A stretch of DNA of 64,000 bases, from assembly GCA_007693945.1 (NCBI GenBank), contig RECP01000063.1, positions 62,001 through 126,000 on the forward strand, given 5' to 3'. The notes below the pieces were generated by a model that saw only the letters and a list, made by a program, of their open reading frames with translations, was not told where the DNA came from and searched no databases. The position numbers and the translations under genes are program-made. The DNA is from Spirochaetaceae bacterium. GTDB lineage: Bacteria; Spirochaetota; Spirochaetia; DSM-27196; PWMO01. Below, piece after piece: positions 17,136 through 25,946 of this stretch. Numbering within the stretch: the stretch's first letter is position 1; each line of letters starts with the position of its first letter.

Positions 17136-19339
17136 TACAGTCTCCCACGGTGCGCGATGCGTCCCGCGGCGGTTGGCGAACCTGAATCAGGCGCTTCGCC
17201 GATGTCGGATTCATTAACACAAGTGCTCGGCACCCGCAGTCGGAGCAACCGCGAAGAATTGGCCAGAATCCCCAGATCGGGCATACTCTGCGCCGCGGCG
17301 GCAACCACCGGCGGCAGCAGGCCGAGCGCAGCCAGAGAAAGCCCCGCCAGATTGTAGAGCGCGGTGAAGCCAATATTGAGAAACACCACGCGCATCGTAC
17401 GCCGCGCAACCGCGAACAGCAGCGGCACGGAGTTCCAGTCATCGTTCATCAGGGCGACGTGCGCTGCTTCTATGGCCACATCGCTGCCTGCGGCCGCCAT
17501 GGCTATTCCGACATCGGCACCGGCCAGCGCCGGCGCATCGTTTACCCCGTCCCCGATCATCGCCACACGGCGACCGTCACTCTGATACTGACGCACCAGC
17601 GCGATCTTGTCCTGCGGCAGGAGTTCAGCCTGGTAATCAATGCCGAGCTCAGCGGCTATGCGCCGTACCGCTCCTCTGTTGTCACCGCTGATCAGTTCGA
17701 TATGTGAGACTCCGCAGGCGCGCACCCGCTGCAGTGCATGGTGAATCCCGGGGCGTACGCTGTCAGCGGTCGCCAGTAGCCCCAGGGGCCGGCCGTCGCA
17801 CAGAACCATCAAAACGCTCTTACCCTCACCCATCAGCGAGCGTGCGCTGGCCGAAAGGCCAGGCGAGCTCCGCAGCAGCCGCAGGTCAGGCCGCCCCACC
17901 ATCACACGCGCGCCCGCAACGGTAGCGTACACGCCGAGCCCCGGGTGCGCCACAAAGTCTGTGGCACCCTCGTATGCCAGACCGCGTTCAAAGGCCGCGC
18001 GACGCACCGCTTCTGCGAGCGGATGCTCCGAATCACGTTCGACGGCCGCCGCCAGCCGCAGCAAGCGCTGCTCGGCCAACGCCGAAGCCTCGGTCGCGAT
18101 CACATCAGTCACGCGAGGTGTACCGGTAGTTATCGTGCCGGTCTTGTCTATCAGCAGCACCGAGACCCGCGTCAGTGATTCTATATGGCGCCCGCCCTTT
18201 ATCAACACACCGTGCCTCGCCAACGAACAAATCGACGACAGCATGGCGATCGGCGTTGCCAGCGCAAACGAACATGAACACGCAACCACCATCACGGCAA
18301 TCGTAGCCTGAAGGCTGCCGCTTATCAGCCAGGTGGCCGCAGCCACTGCGGCTACCACAGGCAGGTAGTACCCGGAAAAGCGGTCGGCAACCCTTTGAAC
18401 CTGACTTCGATTACCCTCGGCTTGCTCCACCAGGCGCAACACGGTGCCGAACGTGGTATCGATTCCGACTGCGGTCGCCCGAAGAGTCAGCGCGCCGCCG
18501 GAGACCAGCGACGCGGCAAAGAGTTCGCTGCCGGCCAGAGCCTCGGTGGGCTCCGACTCTCCAGTCACCGCCGCCTGATTCACGAACGCGTGACCCGAGA
18601 CGACCGTGCCGTCGACCGGAATCGCCTCGCCGGGACGAACCAGCACCAGATCACCGACCACGACTCTGTCCGCCGCAACCAGTTCCTCACCGTCGGCGCC
18701 CAGGCGACGCGCGGTCCGCGGAGCCATGGCCGAAAGCTCGCGCAGCGCACGGCGGCTCTTATCGGTAGTGATGCCCTCGGTATAGGCCCCAACGCGCATG
18801 AATGTCACCACAATTGCCGCGGTTGCCCACTCACCGGCAATCATCGCCGCCAGCGCACCCACCGTCATAAGAGTGTGTGAAACCACCCGACCGTGCAGCG
18901 CGCTGCGCAGAACCTGCTGCAACGGGCCGCGTCCGATCCAGACAATGACTGCAAGCGAAGCGTACCACGGAATACGATCGGTCACTCTGTCGAGCAGGCC
19001 CATCCACTCCCCGAGGATAACCACCAGAAGTACGAACACCGAAACCGCCGCCAGCACCAGCATCACACGGCGGGCAGCCGAACGCGCGTGCGCCAGTTTC
19101 TTGTCGCCACTGCCTGAGACCAGATCGTAGCCCGCGGCCCTCACCGCGCTTCTGACTTCTTCCAGCACTGCGCTGTCGGACAGGGCGCCGCGAACAACGG
19201 CACGCTCGGAGGTGAGATAGACATCACAGTCAGAAATGCCCTCGACCGACGATATGGCATCGCGCACGTGCCGTACGCAGTCCCGGCAGTCCATGCCTGA
19301 AACGTGGAACTCTCTTGTTTCGGTTGCGTGTGTGCTCAC
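17135..19339 (-). CDS. Heavy-metal P1B-type ATPase with atypical CSC motif
   Basis: Metal-exporting P-type ATPase of 734 residues. One N-terminal HMA domain has GMDCRDC (C18, C21). About eight membrane helices follow. The phosphorylated Asp is in DKTGT near residue 395, the hinge GDGVNDAPAL near 598, and the TGES phosphatase loop is present. The membrane metal site reads CSCSFALATP near residue 353, so the usual CPC proline is replaced by Ser. The family exports Cu, Zn, Cd or Pb; the metal cannot be assigned. GTG start at 19339 with no SD; a TTGTCA-17-TACCAT promoter ends 9 bases upstream. Confidence 0.88.
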   Translation of the reverse strand: MSTHATETREFHVSGMDCRDCVRHVRDAISSVEGISDCDVYLTSERAVVRGALSDSAVLEEVRSAVRAAGYDLVSGSGDKKLAHARSAARRVMLVLAAVSVFVLLVVILGEWMGLLDRVTDRIPWYASLAVIVWIGRGPLQQVLRSALHGRVVSHTLMTVGALAAMIAGEWATAAIVVTFMRVGAYTEGITTDKSRRALRELSAMAPRTARRLGADGEELVAADRVVVGDLVLVRPGEAIPVDGTVVSGHAFVNQAAVTGESEPTEALAGSELFAASLVSGGALTLRATAVGIDTTFGTVLRLVEQAEGNRSQVQRVADRFSGYYLPVVAAVAAATWLISGSLQATIAVMVVACSCSFALATPIAMLSSICSLARHGVLIKGGRHIESLTRVSVLLIDKTGTITTGTPRVTDVIATEASALAEQRLLRLAAAVERDSEHPLAEAVRRAAFERGLAYEGATDFVAHPGLGVYATVAGARVMVGRPDLRLLRSSPGLSASARSLMGEGKSVLMVLCDGRPLGLLATADSVRPGIHHALQRVRACGVSHIELISGDNRGAVRRIAAELGIDYQAELLPQDKIALVRQYQSDGRRVAMIGDGVNDAPALAGADVGIAMAAAGSDVAIEAAHVALMNDDWNSVPLLFAVARRTMRVVFLNIGFTALYNLAGLSLAALGLLPPVVAAAAQSMPDLGILANSSRLLRLRVPSTCVNESDIGEAPDSGSPTAAGRIAHRGRL

Positions 19340-19348
19340 GTGAGTCCG

Positions 19349-19377
19349 ATGGTACGCTTCAATCCGACGCTTGACAA
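19349..19377 (-). promoter_or_regulatory. Promoter of the P-type ATPase gene
   Basis: Minus-strand TTGTCA (19372-19377), 17 bases, TACCAT (19349-19354); the GTG start begins 9 bases later. Its -35 box overlaps that of the divergent TRAP promoter. Confidence 0.5.
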
Positions 19378-19399
19378 GCCGGAATAGTCATGCAAGAGT
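19371..19399 (+). promoter_or_regulatory. Promoter of the TAXI-TRAP operon
   Basis: Consensus TTGACA (19371-19376), 17 bases, AAGAGT (19394-19399), close to the TAGAGT used elsewhere in the window. The leader of about 24 bases holds CAGGAG. Confidence 0.4.
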
Positions 19400-19429
19400 T
19401 GCGCATATTAATTACACAGGAGTCCCAAA

Positions 19430-20371
19430 GTGAAAAAGCTCATCGCGGTGGCAGTGATCGCTGCGGTCATCGCCGGACACGGTTTCGCACAGACCAATCT
19501 GGCGCTCAAGAGCGCGCGTGAAACCTCGACCTACTACGCGTTCGCAGTAGGAATCGCCGAAGCACTGATGCAGGGTACCCAGGGCGTCAACATCACCGTG
19601 GAGACCAGCGCCGGATCAGTTGAAAACGTCAAGATGGCGCGAATACGTAACGACTACCTGTTCACGTCGCCGCCTTCGCTGGTGAGGACCGCCCAGGCCG
19701 CCGGAGGCCAGTTTGCCGAGGGCGGCTACGACGGCATTCGCTCGCTGTGGCCGGTACCGGGACTGGTAATGCACTGGGTAGTGCGGCAGGACAGCGGTGT
19801 TGAGAGCATCCACGACCTGGCCGGGAAGAGGTTTGTACCCGGCGGAGCCGGCTCGGCCGGGGAGCAGATCACGCGTGCCATCCTTGCCAGCATGGGAATC
19901 GAGAACGATGTCAACTTGCTGACGCTCGACCTGAGCGAGGGCGTTCCGGCGGTCCGCAATCGGCGTGCAGTCGGGTTCGGCACTTCGAGCACTCCACCGG
20001 CTTCGATGATCCAGGAGATCGGTGCAACCGTGCCAATCCGGCTGCTCGATCTGCCCGATGAGGACTATCAGCGGGTAGCGCATCTCTACACACGCGCTGA
20101 AATCCCGGCCGGCATGTACCCCGGTGTCGATCGGGCGGTAAAGACGGTCAGTCTGCCGGTGGCGCTCTACACGACCACCAATCTGCCGGAAGAACTCGCC
20201 TACAGTCTGACCAAGGCGTTCTGGGAGAACCGTTCGCGCTGGGAGACGGCCCATCCGGCCATGCGCCTGATCAGCATGGACGACGTCAACTACATGCAGG
20301 TCAAGCTCCACCCCGGCGCGCTGCGCTACTACCGTGAGGTAGGATTCGACGTGGCCCCGGCGTTGCGCTGA
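19430..20371 (+). CDS. TRAP transporter TAXI-family solute receptor
   Basis: Periplasmic receptor of 313 residues. A signal peptide (KKLIAVAVIAAVIAGHGFAQ) is cleaved after AQ. The mature chain has the family layout: YYAFAVGIAEAL, VETSAGSVENV, then GKRFVPGGAGSAGEQITRAI, and a C-terminal PGALRYYREVG. TAXI receptors bind glutamate, glutamine or other carboxylates for sodium-driven uptake. GTG start with SD AGGAG. Followed by its fused permease 34 bp later. Confidence 0.9.
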   Translation: MKKLIAVAVIAAVIAGHGFAQTNLALKSARETSTYYAFAVGIAEALMQGTQGVNITVETSAGSVENVKMARIRNDYLFTSPPSLVRTAQAAGGQFAEGGYDGIRSLWPVPGLVMHWVVRQDSGVESIHDLAGKRFVPGGAGSAGEQITRAILASMGIENDVNLLTLDLSEGVPAVRNRRAVGFGTSSTPPASMIQEIGATVPIRLLDLPDEDYQRVAHLYTRAEIPAGMYPGVDRAVKTVSLPVALYTTTNLPEELAYSLTKAFWENRSRWETAHPAMRLISMDDVNYMQVKLHPGALRYYREVGFDVAPALR

Positions 20372-20405
20372 CAGCTTTCACTAACGTCCATCAAGGGAAG
20401 GGGAC

Positions 20406-22259
20406 GTGATGCTGGCACGTGTGCTTCGTAGCGGGATCGTCATCGGGTCGATCCTGTTTGCCGTTTTTCAACTGGTGTTGCCGGTCTACGCTTTCCTGCC
20501 CGCGATGCAGGCCCGCGCCCTGCATCTCGGGTTCATGTTCTTCATGGTCTTTGTCGGCGGGTCGCTGCGACGCGCCGACAAGGCCGGAACCGCTCTCAAT
20601 CCATGGCGCGTCGTACGCGATCTGCTGCTTGGCGCTGCCGGCATCTTCATAGTCGGCTACGTATTCGTGAACTACACCGCCATCTCGCACCAGTACGGCA
20701 TACCAAGCGGACCGTACCAGATTGCGTTTGCGTTCATGCTTACACTTCTGATTCTTGAAGCTGCGCGGCGCGAGATTCAGCCGACCCTGCCGATAATCGC
20801 GCTGATCTTCCTGCTGTACGCGGTCTTCGGGCATCACATTCCCGGTACCTTTGGTATACCGCGCTACGGACTGGAGACGCTTGCCGGCCATCTCTTTCTG
20901 ACAACCGGCGGCATCTGGGGCATGCTGGTTGGGGTCAGTACCGACATTATTGCGATCTTTGTCTTCTTCGGTGCCGTGATTTTCGCCACCGGTGGGGGCA
21001 CAGGCTTCATGCGCCTGGCGGTACGTCTGGCAGGCCGGTTCTCCGGTGGACCGGCGAAGGTAGCCACTATCGCCAGCGCGCTCTTCGGCTCGATCTCCGG
21101 AAGTGCCAGCGCCAACGTGGCCACCACCGGCTCGTTCACCATTCCGATGATGCGGCGGCTGAAGTACAAGCCGGAGATGGCCGCCGCGGTAGAGGCAACC
21201 GCGAGTACGGGCGGTCAGATCATGCCGCCGATCATGGGCGCCGGCGCTTTTGTGCTGGCTGAACTGACTGAAACCCCCTACCTGGAAGTGATCTACCGTG
21301 CGCTGGTACCGGCGCTCTGTTTCTTCTTGGCGGTTGGCCTGGGAATCCACTTCTACGCCAAGCGCGAAGGGAACGTCGGACTGCCGCGGCACGAGCTACC
21401 AAGCTGGCGCGCCACGCTGCACGCCAGCACCTTCTTCCTGGTTCCGTTTGTCGTGCTGATGACGTGGATGATAGGCGGCTACACGCCTCAGTACGCCGCC
21501 TTCTGGGCAACCATCGTGGCTCTGCCGCTGTCGCTGATCAGTGCGGACTGGAAGATGGAAGTCAGGAACGCCCTTCCACAGCTGAAGAGCGCGGCCGTCA
21601 ACGGCGCCCGCCAGGCCGCGGTGATCGCGGCGATCTCTGCCAGTGCGCAGGTGATCATCTCCGTGATCGCAATCACCGGACTGGGCGTCAAGATCAGCAC
21701 GCTGATTCTATCGGTCAGTCAGGGCCAGCTGTTTCTGACGCTGCTCCTGATCGCGTTCACCAGCATCGTTCTGGGTATGCAGGTTCCGACCACCGCGGCG
21801 TACATCATGGCGGTGGTGGTTGGCGGTCCGGTGCTGATCACATTCGGACTGCAGCCGGTTGCCGCGCACCTTTTCGTGTTCTACTTCGCCATACTCTCGG
21901 CTATCACACCGCCGATCTGCGGCGGGGTGTTCATCGCCGCTGGAATGGCGGACGCCGACTGGTTTGCTTCCGCCAGAATCGCCCTGAAGCTCAGTTTTGC
22001 AGCATTCTTCGTTCCGTTTGTCTTTGTCTATGATCCGGCACTGCTGTTGTACGGCACCTTCGCGGAAATCGCCTTTGCACTGCTACGCACCGGCACGGCG
22101 ATGTTGTTCCTGGCCGGCGGCCTGATGCGGTACTGGCGGCGCGAGATCTTCGCGCTGCGCCGTGCGCTGTTGCTGACCGCCGGAGTGCTCCTGCTGTTTC
22201 CGCTTCCGGTACTCAGCCTGTCAGGCGCGGCGCTCGGGGTGGTGCTGTTGTTCGTGTAG
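20406..22259 (+). CDS. TRAP transporter permease, fused 4TM/12TM subunit
   Basis: Membrane protein of 617 residues that joins the small (DctQ-like) and large (DctM-like) TRAP subunits, as is usual in TAXI systems. The DctM core includes GAVIFATGGGTGFMRLAV, the SGSASANVATTGSFTIPMM block near residue 235 and the GQIMPPIMGA block, which form the ion- and substrate-binding hairpins. Start is a GTG directly followed by an ATG (20409); both are served by AAGGGAAGGGG. It converges with the sirtuin gene, ending 5 bp from it. Confidence 0.9.
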   Translation: MMLARVLRSGIVIGSILFAVFQLVLPVYAFLPAMQARALHLGFMFFMVFVGGSLRRADKAGTALNPWRVVRDLLLGAAGIFIVGYVFVNYTAISHQYGIPSGPYQIAFAFMLTLLILEAARREIQPTLPIIALIFLLYAVFGHHIPGTFGIPRYGLETLAGHLFLTTGGIWGMLVGVSTDIIAIFVFFGAVIFATGGGTGFMRLAVRLAGRFSGGPAKVATIASALFGSISGSASANVATTGSFTIPMMRRLKYKPEMAAAVEATASTGGQIMPPIMGAGAFVLAELTETPYLEVIYRALVPALCFFLAVGLGIHFYAKREGNVGLPRHELPSWRATLHASTFFLVPFVVLMTWMIGGYTPQYAAFWATIVALPLSLISADWKMEVRNALPQLKSAAVNGARQAAVIAAISASAQVIISVIAITGLGVKISTLILSVSQGQLFLTLLLIAFTSIVLGMQVPTTAAYIMAVVVGGPVLITFGLQPVAAHLFVFYFAILSAITPPICGGVFIAAGMADADWFASARIALKLSFAAFFVPFVFVYDPALLLYGTFAEIAFALLRTGTAMLFLAGGLMRYWRREIFALRRALLLTAGVLLLFPLPVLSLSGAALGVVLLFV

Positions 22260-22264
22260 TTCCG

Positions 22265-23089
22265 TCAAACGATGACCCGCGGCAATACCTCGCCGGCGGT
22301 GCCGCGGATCGACAGGGTGACAAAAGTCGACAGCGGTGTGCGGTCCGGGTTGATCTCAACCACCGTAGCACCGCAATCCAGCGCAGTCCGCGGCAGCATT
22401 GCAGCCGGATAGACCACCGCAGAGGTACCTACCACCAGAAAGAGGTCGGCCGACTCGGCTGCGCCGAATGCACGTTGAATTGCCTGCTCAGGCAGATTCT
22501 CACCAAACCAAACCACATCCGGCCGCAGGTAATCGCCGCAGTGCGGGCAGCGCGGCACCTCGGGCACGGTCTCAGCCGCTGAGGAATCACCGTCAAATGC
22601 AGCCCGAGCATCCGGACTTCCGTCTCCCACGCTGTAGGAGACGCAGCCGGAAAAGCAGCGCACTCGCAGCAGATTGCCGTGCAGCTCCAGCACGCGCCGG
22701 CTGCCGGCCCGCGCGTGCAGTCCGTCCACGTTCTGAGTAATCAGGGTGAACTCGGACAGCCGGTTCTCCAGTCGTGCAAGCGCGGTGTGTCCCGGATTGG
22801 GCTCTACGCCCTGCACGGCGGCGCGACGCTGGGCATACCAGCGCCAGACCGTCTGTGGATCACGTCTGAACGCCTCGGCCGTGGCAAGGTCCTCAGGACG
22901 AAACCGCTGCCAGTACCCGGTCTGCGCATCGCGAAAGGTCGGTATGCCGCTCTCAGCCGAGACACCAGCGCCGGTAAGCACCACTACCCGGCCGGTCCCG
23001 GCCAGTCGCTGCCGCAGATCAGCGATCGCGCGTCCCTGGCGCCGGTTAGCATCCGGATTGTTGTCCCGGTTGCGGTGCCGTCGGGCCAT
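22265..23089 (-). CDS. NAD-dependent protein deacylase (sirtuin)
   Basis: Sir2-family enzyme of 274 residues. NAD-binding motif VLTGAGVSAESGIPTFRD near residue 35, TQNVDGLH and catalytic His in ELHGNLL near 150, and a zinc site formed by RCFSGC and RCPHCG. The later VVGTSAVVYPA and VEINPD blocks complete the fold. It removes acetyl or longer acyl groups from lysine using NAD. The ATG at 23089 is preferred: it lies 7 bases after a TATACT -10 box, whereas the longer open frame would run through the divergent DUF72 gene. No SD. Confidence 0.9.
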   Translation of the reverse strand: MARRHRNRDNNPDANRRQGRAIADLRQRLAGTGRVVVLTGAGVSAESGIPTFRDAQTGYWQRFRPEDLATAEAFRRDPQTVWRWYAQRRAAVQGVEPNPGHTALARLENRLSEFTLITQNVDGLHARAGSRRVLELHGNLLRVRCFSGCVSYSVGDGSPDARAAFDGDSSAAETVPEVPRCPHCGDYLRPDVVWFGENLPEQAIQRAFGAAESADLFLVVGTSAVVYPAAMLPRTALDCGATVVEINPDRTPLSTFVTLSIRGTAGEVLPRVIV

Positions 23090-23096
23090 GCCGTCC

Positions 23097-23102
23097 AGTA
23101 TA
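23097..23102 (-). promoter_or_regulatory. -10 box of the sirtuin gene, leaderless type
   Basis: TATACT on the minus strand ends 7 bases before the ATG at 23089. No clear -35 box was found. Confidence 0.45.
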
Positions 23103-23122
23103 ACGGCACGCCCGCGGTGTTG

Positions 23123-23128
23123 TATACT
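23123..23128 (+). promoter_or_regulatory. -10 box of the DUF72 gene, leaderless type
   Basis: TATACT ends 6 bases before the ATG at 23135. It lies 20 bases from, and divergent to, the identical -10 box of the sirtuin gene. Confidence 0.45.
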
Positions 23129-23134
23129 TGAAAA

Positions 23135-24064
23135 ATGGCCGTCATCCGCATCGGCACCGCATCGTGGACCGACCCAAGCTTGATCAAGTGCCGGCGCTAC
23201 TATCCGCCGGGCTGTAACAGCGCCGAGGCTCGTCTGCGGTTCTACGCGTCGCAGTTTCCGCTGGTGGAGGTCGACTCTTCCTACTACGTTCTGCCGTCCG
23301 AGCGCAACTCGCGGTTGTGGATCGAGCGTACGCCTGCCGATTTCCTGTTCAACATCAAGGCGTTTCGGGTCTTCACCGGCCACCGGACAGCCCTCCAGGC
23401 GCTGCCTGCAGACCTGCGTGCCGCCTGCAGCAACGGACGCAACGCCAAAGACGGCGGCCGCGATGCCATCTACTATCGCGATCTGCCGCGTGAGATCAGA
23501 GCCGAGCTCTGGGCTCGTTTCAGTCATGCAATCGGTCCGTTGCAGCAGGCGGGTAAGCTGGGAAGCGTGCTGTTGCAGTTTGCACCATGGGTGGTGCCGG
23601 GACCGCGGGTCTTTGATCACATCCGCGAGTGCCGCGAACGGCTCGCACGGTTCGAGGTGGCGGTCGAGTTTCGCCATCGACGCTGGCAGCAGCCCGACAG
23701 CCGGGAATCCGCCGTGCAATTGCTGCGCGAGCTGAAAATCTGCCACGTGGCCGTCGACGAACCGCAGGGCTTTGAGTTCTCTGTGCGGCCGCACACCGCG
23801 GTCACCGGACGCTACGCACTGGTGCGCTTTCACGGGCGCAATCGCGCCACGTGGCTCAAACCGGGTTTGGCTTCCTCGGCTGAGCGGTTCGACTACTACT
23901 ATACGGAGGCCGAACTGGCCGAATGGCTGCCGCGAATAGAGTTCATGCGCAGCCGGGCCAGCGAAGTGCACCTGCTGTTCAACACCAACAATCAGGACCA
24001 GGGGCCGGTCAATGCGCGATTACTGTACAACCTGCTTGGAGAGGGACTCAAAGAAGGCAGCTGA
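23135..24064 (+). CDS. DUF72 (YecE-like) protein
   Basis: TIM-barrel protein of 309 residues, normal for DUF72. Diagnostic blocks are IRIGTASWTDPSL at the N-terminus, YPPGCNSAEARLRFYASQFP, the VEVDSSYYVLPS motif and FLFNIKAFRVFTGHRT. Near the C-terminus YALVRFHGRN matches the conserved RxHG. Function is not established for the family; links to nucleic-acid or redox metabolism have been proposed. No SD: the ATG follows a TATACT box by 6 bases. Confidence 0.85.
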   Translation: MAVIRIGTASWTDPSLIKCRRYYPPGCNSAEARLRFYASQFPLVEVDSSYYVLPSERNSRLWIERTPADFLFNIKAFRVFTGHRTALQALPADLRAACSNGRNAKDGGRDAIYYRDLPREIRAELWARFSHAIGPLQQAGKLGSVLLQFAPWVVPGPRVFDHIRECRERLARFEVAVEFRHRRWQQPDSRESAVQLLRELKICHVAVDEPQGFEFSVRPHTAVTGRYALVRFHGRNRATWLKPGLASSAERFDYYYTEAELAEWLPRIEFMRSRASEVHLLFNTNNQDQGPVNARLLYNLLGEGLKEGS

Positions 24065-24101
24065 CTCCTGCGACACGGAGATTCACGAATGTAAAGATGC
24101 G

Positions 24102-24110
24102 TGCTATCAT
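24102..24110 (+). promoter_or_regulatory. Extended -10 promoter of the GNAT-ASCH gene
   Basis: TG-C-TATCAT fits an extended -10 element, and the ATG at 24118 starts 7 bases after it. The promoter sits 37 bases after the DUF72 stop. Confidence 0.45.
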
Positions 24111-24117
24111 GCTGTAC

Positions 24118-25065
24118 ATGGCAAAGTGCGAATATCGGATCGAAGAGGATACTTCTACGCTTCCCCGTGCGCTGCTTGTGCTGGCTGAGCCCGATGAAGC
24201 CATAATCGAGGACTATCCGGCTGACTGCGTTGCGGCGGTTGCCACAGTGGGCACTCAGACGGTAGGTAGCGCCGTTCTCCTCCAGGACCATGACACAATC
24301 GAGATCATCAACCTCGCCGTGGACCAGGCCCACCGCAACGGCGGTATTGCCACTACGCTGCTGGAGCGGGCTATCAGCTACGCGCGTGAGAAAGCTGTCA
24401 GGCGCGTAGTGATCCGCACCGCGACGGCCAGCACGCAACAGTTGCTGCTGTACCAGCGGGTCGGTTTTCGTTTCAGTGAGATCGATCACGGCTATTTTGC
24501 GCGCAACTACTTTCACCCGCTGATAGAAAACGGAGTGCGCTGCGTCGACCAGGTCTCACTGGTCTTTCCGCTCTACCGCCAGGAAGAACAGCGCCAGCTG
24601 ACGGAGAGTTACTGGCAGGATTTTGTGCTGCGCAATCCGGAGCACACCGGACACGCGTACAAAGTCTGGTCGTTCAGCGGCGCTCCGTACACGGCCAACA
24701 CGTTACTCAACCTGACGATCCAGGGCAGCAAGACCGCCACCTCGGCACTGAAGGCGGTGTTCACGCTGCAAAAGCACAAGCAGCCGCAGCAGGGCGCCAT
24801 CAGCGTCGTGACCTATGGCGATGGCTACCCGGGCGCCATCCTGGAGACCACCGCAGTCGAAACGCGGCCGTTCAACCAGGTGGACGAAGAGCACGCACGT
24901 CTGGAAGGTGAAGGCGACCTCAGCCTGGCGTACTGGCGCGAGGTACATGGCACGGTCTTTGAAGACCAACTGGCGCGACACGGTAAGAGCTTCAGCGGAA
25001 AAACGCCTGTTGTCTGCGAACGTTTCCGTCTGCTCGACGTGAATCGCGAATTGGGGCGTATGTAG
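24118..25065 (+). CDS. GNAT acetyltransferase fused to an ASCH domain
   Basis: Two-domain protein of 315 residues. Residues about 1-150 are a GNAT domain: INLAVDQAHRNGGIATTLL is motif A with the acetyl-CoA loop, and LLLYQRVGFRFSE is motif B. Residues about 165-310 are an ASCH domain: GSKTATSALKAVFTL, then YGDGYPGAILETTAVETRPF and the LEGEGDLSLAYWREVH signature. ASCH domains bind RNA or act on nucleosides. The fusion suggests acetylation linked to RNA or nucleoside handling (inference). Three in-frame ATGs occur at 24097, 24109 and 24118; the last fits the extended -10 box. Confidence 0.82.
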   Translation: MAKCEYRIEEDTSTLPRALLVLAEPDEAIIEDYPADCVAAVATVGTQTVGSAVLLQDHDTIEIINLAVDQAHRNGGIATTLLERAISYAREKAVRRVVIRTATASTQQLLLYQRVGFRFSEIDHGYFARNYFHPLIENGVRCVDQVSLVFPLYRQEEQRQLTESYWQDFVLRNPEHTGHAYKVWSFSGAPYTANTLLNLTIQGSKTATSALKAVFTLQKHKQPQQGAISVVTYGDGYPGAILETTAVETRPFNQVDEEHARLEGEGDLSLAYWREVHGTVFEDQLARHGKSFSGKTPVVCERFRLLDVNRELGRM

Positions 25066-25073
25066 GCAGCCGA

Positions 25074-25946
25074 TCAGGTGCCCGTCGATTCACCCGGGCT
25101 GCGCCGCCTGGTGTGCGCAAAGGCGTACGTTATGCGGTCAATCACAATTGCCATGATGACGATACTCACGCCGGCCTCGACACCCTGCCCGATATTGACG
25201 CGGTTAATTGCCAGCAGAACCTCCATACCGAGGGTTCGAGCGCCGATCATTGAACCGATTACAACCATTGCCAGCGCCATCATCGTCGTCTGATTGATTC
25301 CCACCAGAATCGAAGGCCGCGCCAGCGGCAACTGAACGTCCAGCAGGATACCACGTCTGTTCGCGCCGTACGCCCTGGCTGCCTCGATGACGTCCCGCGG
25401 AACCTCACGGATACCGACATTCGTAAGCCGGATCACCGGCGGAACGGCATAGATGATGGTAGCAAAGGTCGCCGGGACTTTGCCGAGTCCGAAGAGCATC
25501 AGTGCCGGAATCAGGTAGACAAACGAAGGCAGCGTCTGCATGGCATCCAGGACGGGTTTCATCACCGTCTGCATGCGGTCACTCCAGGCCATCAGAATAC
25601 CGACCGGTATCCCAATGATCAGCGATATGAGCACCGCCGAGACTACAATCGCCAGAGTATTCATCGCCAGCTGCCAGTAACCGAAGGTTCCGATGGCAAA
25701 CAGAAGCAGCGCAAACACAACCGACGACCGGACACTGCGAAGCGCCTTCCACGCCAATGCAGCCACAGCGGGAATGAACACGAACCACGGGATGAACAGT
25801 AGAACCTGCTCGACGACCAGCAGCATCTGAAGTACTACGTGTCCGATTGTGTCGAACAGCGGCCCCAGGTTACGCAGCACCCACCGCATGCCCGCGTCAA
25901 CCCATGACGCAAGCGGTATCCGTAAGGCTTGAGGAAAATCAAGCAT
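25074..25946 (-). CDS. proW: Glycine betaine/proline ABC transporter permease
   Basis: Inner-membrane permease of 290 residues with about six or seven membrane segments. The EAA-type loop REVPRDVIEAARAYGANRRG lies near residue 190, preceded by LPSFVYLIPALMLFGLGKVPA, a hallmark of the ProW/OpuAB branch. It forms the channel for betaine or proline betaine. The ATG overlaps the proV stop by 8 bases. Last gene of proX-proV-proW; it ends 8 bp from the convergent GNAT-ASCH gene. Confidence 0.9.
   Translation of the reverse strand: MLDFPQALRIPLASWVDAGMRWVLRNLGPLFDTIGHVVLQMLLVVEQVLLFIPWFVFIPAVAALAWKALRSVRSSVVFALLLFAIGTFGYWQLAMNTLAIVVSAVLISLIIGIPVGILMAWSDRMQTVMKPVLDAMQTLPSFVYLIPALMLFGLGKVPATFATIIYAVPPVIRLTNVGIREVPRDVIEAARAYGANRRGILLDVQLPLARPSILVGINQTTMMALAMVVIGSMIGARTLGMEVLLAINRVNIGQGVEAGVSIVIMAIVIDRITYAFAHTRRRSPGESTGT

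Noticed and set aside
23090-23971. Upstream extension of the sirtuin frame by about 290 codons
   Set aside because: It lies opposite the well-supported DUF72 gene and has no domain; the sirtuin fold starts after 23089.
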